From NCBI GenBank assembly GCA_963732925.1, contig CAVTBJ010000012.1, forward strand, positions 831,352-895,351: 64,000 nt of DNA, read 5' to 3'. Source of the DNA: DASZRZ01 sp963732925. GTDB lineage: Bacteria > Acidobacteriota > Terriglobia > Terriglobales > Acidobacteriaceae. Made by a program: the position numbers and the translations under genes. Every line of letters starts with the position of its first letter. Within the stretch, counting starts at the first letter, position 1. The notes beneath the pieces are model-generated. The model was not told the DNA's origin. It saw nothing but the letters and a program-made list of their open reading frames with translations, and made no database searches. Positions 63,201 through 64,000 of this stretch are shown piece after piece.

Positions 63201-64000
63201 TCACCTGCCCTCTCCCGTTACAGGAGAGAATGAATGCACGGCCAGGCGGGCTTGAGTTTTGCGCCGCCAGCGTAGGTACGGGCGTGCATTAAAGAGCATG
63301 TCCTGCGCGCCTTTGAAACCCATGCAAGCAGAGACATATCGCCGAAGAAGTGTTAGAGGTAGGCGCCGCTGCCCATAAAGCCGTCATCTTTGTTGAAAAG
63401 CGTCAGGCGAAATTTGTTTTTCCCCAGTGACTTTTGCCATCCAAAACGGCCTGGAATATGGTTTCGGCATCCACGGAAGTGAAGCAAACAGCGCGTTGCG
63501 CCATCAGCAGTTCATACGATCCACATCTGCATCATCATCGGGATTGACCTCGTCAAAGAGAGCATCAATCTTCTCTTGTATCTCGAAGAAGCCGTCGAAA
63601 CCACCACCAGCCAGCCGGTTGTTGCTCAACAGGGCGATATACTCGTTACGGTCTTTGGCGCGCATGCGGGTGATGCTCAACATCAGGTATTCGAGATATG
63701 CGCCAAGCAACCATTACAGGCAGCTACACCGCCACAACTTGTAATTCGACCACGATTTGAGTGAATTGGCCGTCAAGCGGTGGTCTGCATCCTGATGTAG
63801 CCAAGTGTGGTTTTTTCTAGAGGAGCGAAAGCCGCAGCCGAGTAATCGCCTGATTGTTTGGCCTTCAGCAGAAGGTCTGCCAGCAGCATGACCGTCATGT
63901 GAGTGACGTACAGTCCCTTTGAGTAAAGCGGATCGATGAACCCGGCTGCGTGTCCCAGTAATGAGAAGCGGTCACCAACGACATGTTTTGATGAATACTG
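63201..64000 (-). pseudogene. Flavin-dependent halogenase/geranylgeranyl-reductase-like oxidoreductase, truncated and frameshifted
   Basis: The gene enters from beyond base 64000. The first visible part is intact: VVGDRFSLLGHAAGFIDPLY followed by SKGLYVTHMTVMLLADLLLK, the GDAAGFIDP-type FAD-contact motif of the tryptophan-halogenase/GGR superfamily. After 63765 the frame changes repeatedly: LEYLMLSITRMRAKDRNEYI, ISLLRRYVSACMGFKG-like pieces, FNARPYLRWRRKTQARLAVH, with a stop at 63201-63203 just before the phosphatidyltransferase start. Whether it halogenates or reduces an isoprenoid cannot be told without the N-terminus. Confidence 0.62.

Noticed and set aside
1..64000. CRISPR arrays, complete insertion sequences, intact prophage or known defence systems
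   Set aside because: No regularly spaced direct repeats, no transposase with terminal repeats, no phage structural genes and no defence-family motifs were seen; only recombinase remnants at 55.5-56.7 kb.

Overview
The first ~55.5 kb read as ordinary, dense, GC-rich bacterial chromosome. I infer an Acidobacteriota (Terriglobia/Koribacter-like) source from the family mix: a VWFA-related secreted protein, a DUF5715 protein, an Hfq-like protein, a three-gene class-B-like succinate dehydrogenase and a long type IV pilus operon. This rests on family knowledge; no rRNA or ribosomal marker lies in the window.

Layout. 0-4.4 kb (+): 3' part of glnE, then icd and mdh. 4.4-12.2 kb (mostly -): a secreted alpha/beta hydrolase, two cyclophilins, a DUF5715 protein and the operon sdhC-sdhA-(55-aa membrane peptide)-sdhB. 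12.4-20.8 kb: GAF protein, degenerate receiver, xseB, a fused homocysteine methyltransferase/MTHFR, a beta-propeller lipoprotein, a VOC protein, a MoaD-MoaE fusion, a VWA protein, Hfq-like and inositol monophosphatase. 20.9-25.7 kb: tRNA-Leu(UAG), SMP-30 protein, MFS symporter, ErpA-like and DUF4396 proteins. 25.7-36.3 kb (-): ABC ATPase, ABC permease, TPR protein, LolA, then PilC, PilB, PilM, PilN, PilO, a PilP-like protein and an unusual pseudopilin. PilA sits apart (38.4-38.9 kb) behind a very good sigma-54 promoter and before a strong terminator. 36.4-55 kb: TMTC-like glycosyltransferase, M16 peptidase, RlmN, GNAT, ClC channel, HyuA-like protein, CsbD, PheA, Lon, UBP zinc finger, DeoC, Hpt and an O-methyltransferase.

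tRNA-Glu(UUC) at 55.49 kb marks a change. Directly after it lie the tail of a tyrosine recombinase and a broken large serine recombinase. Both the serine recombinase and the next gene, a disulfide oxidoreductase, are cut at about 56.7 kb. From there to the end the DNA looks less GC-rich and every gene is recognisable only across several frames. It holds an oxidoreductase and YnjB/YnjC/YnjD-type ABC transporter on +, and a halogenase-like flavoprotein, CDP-alcohol phosphatidyltransferase and peroxiredoxin-like protein on -.

At least eight conserved genes in the first 55 kb (icd, a cyclophilin, pilB, the glycosyltransferase, M16, rlmN, ClC, hyuA) carry one single-base indel each, several at short homopolymers. 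This suggests consensus errors rather than gene decay. The much higher indel density in the last ~7 kb suggests a low-coverage or chimeric contig end, or a truly decayed island. The best biological leads are the small membrane peptide inside the sdh operon, the palindromic repeat element in the same operon, the sigma-54-driven pilA, the acidic insert in RlmN, and the recombinase-loaded tRNA-Glu site.
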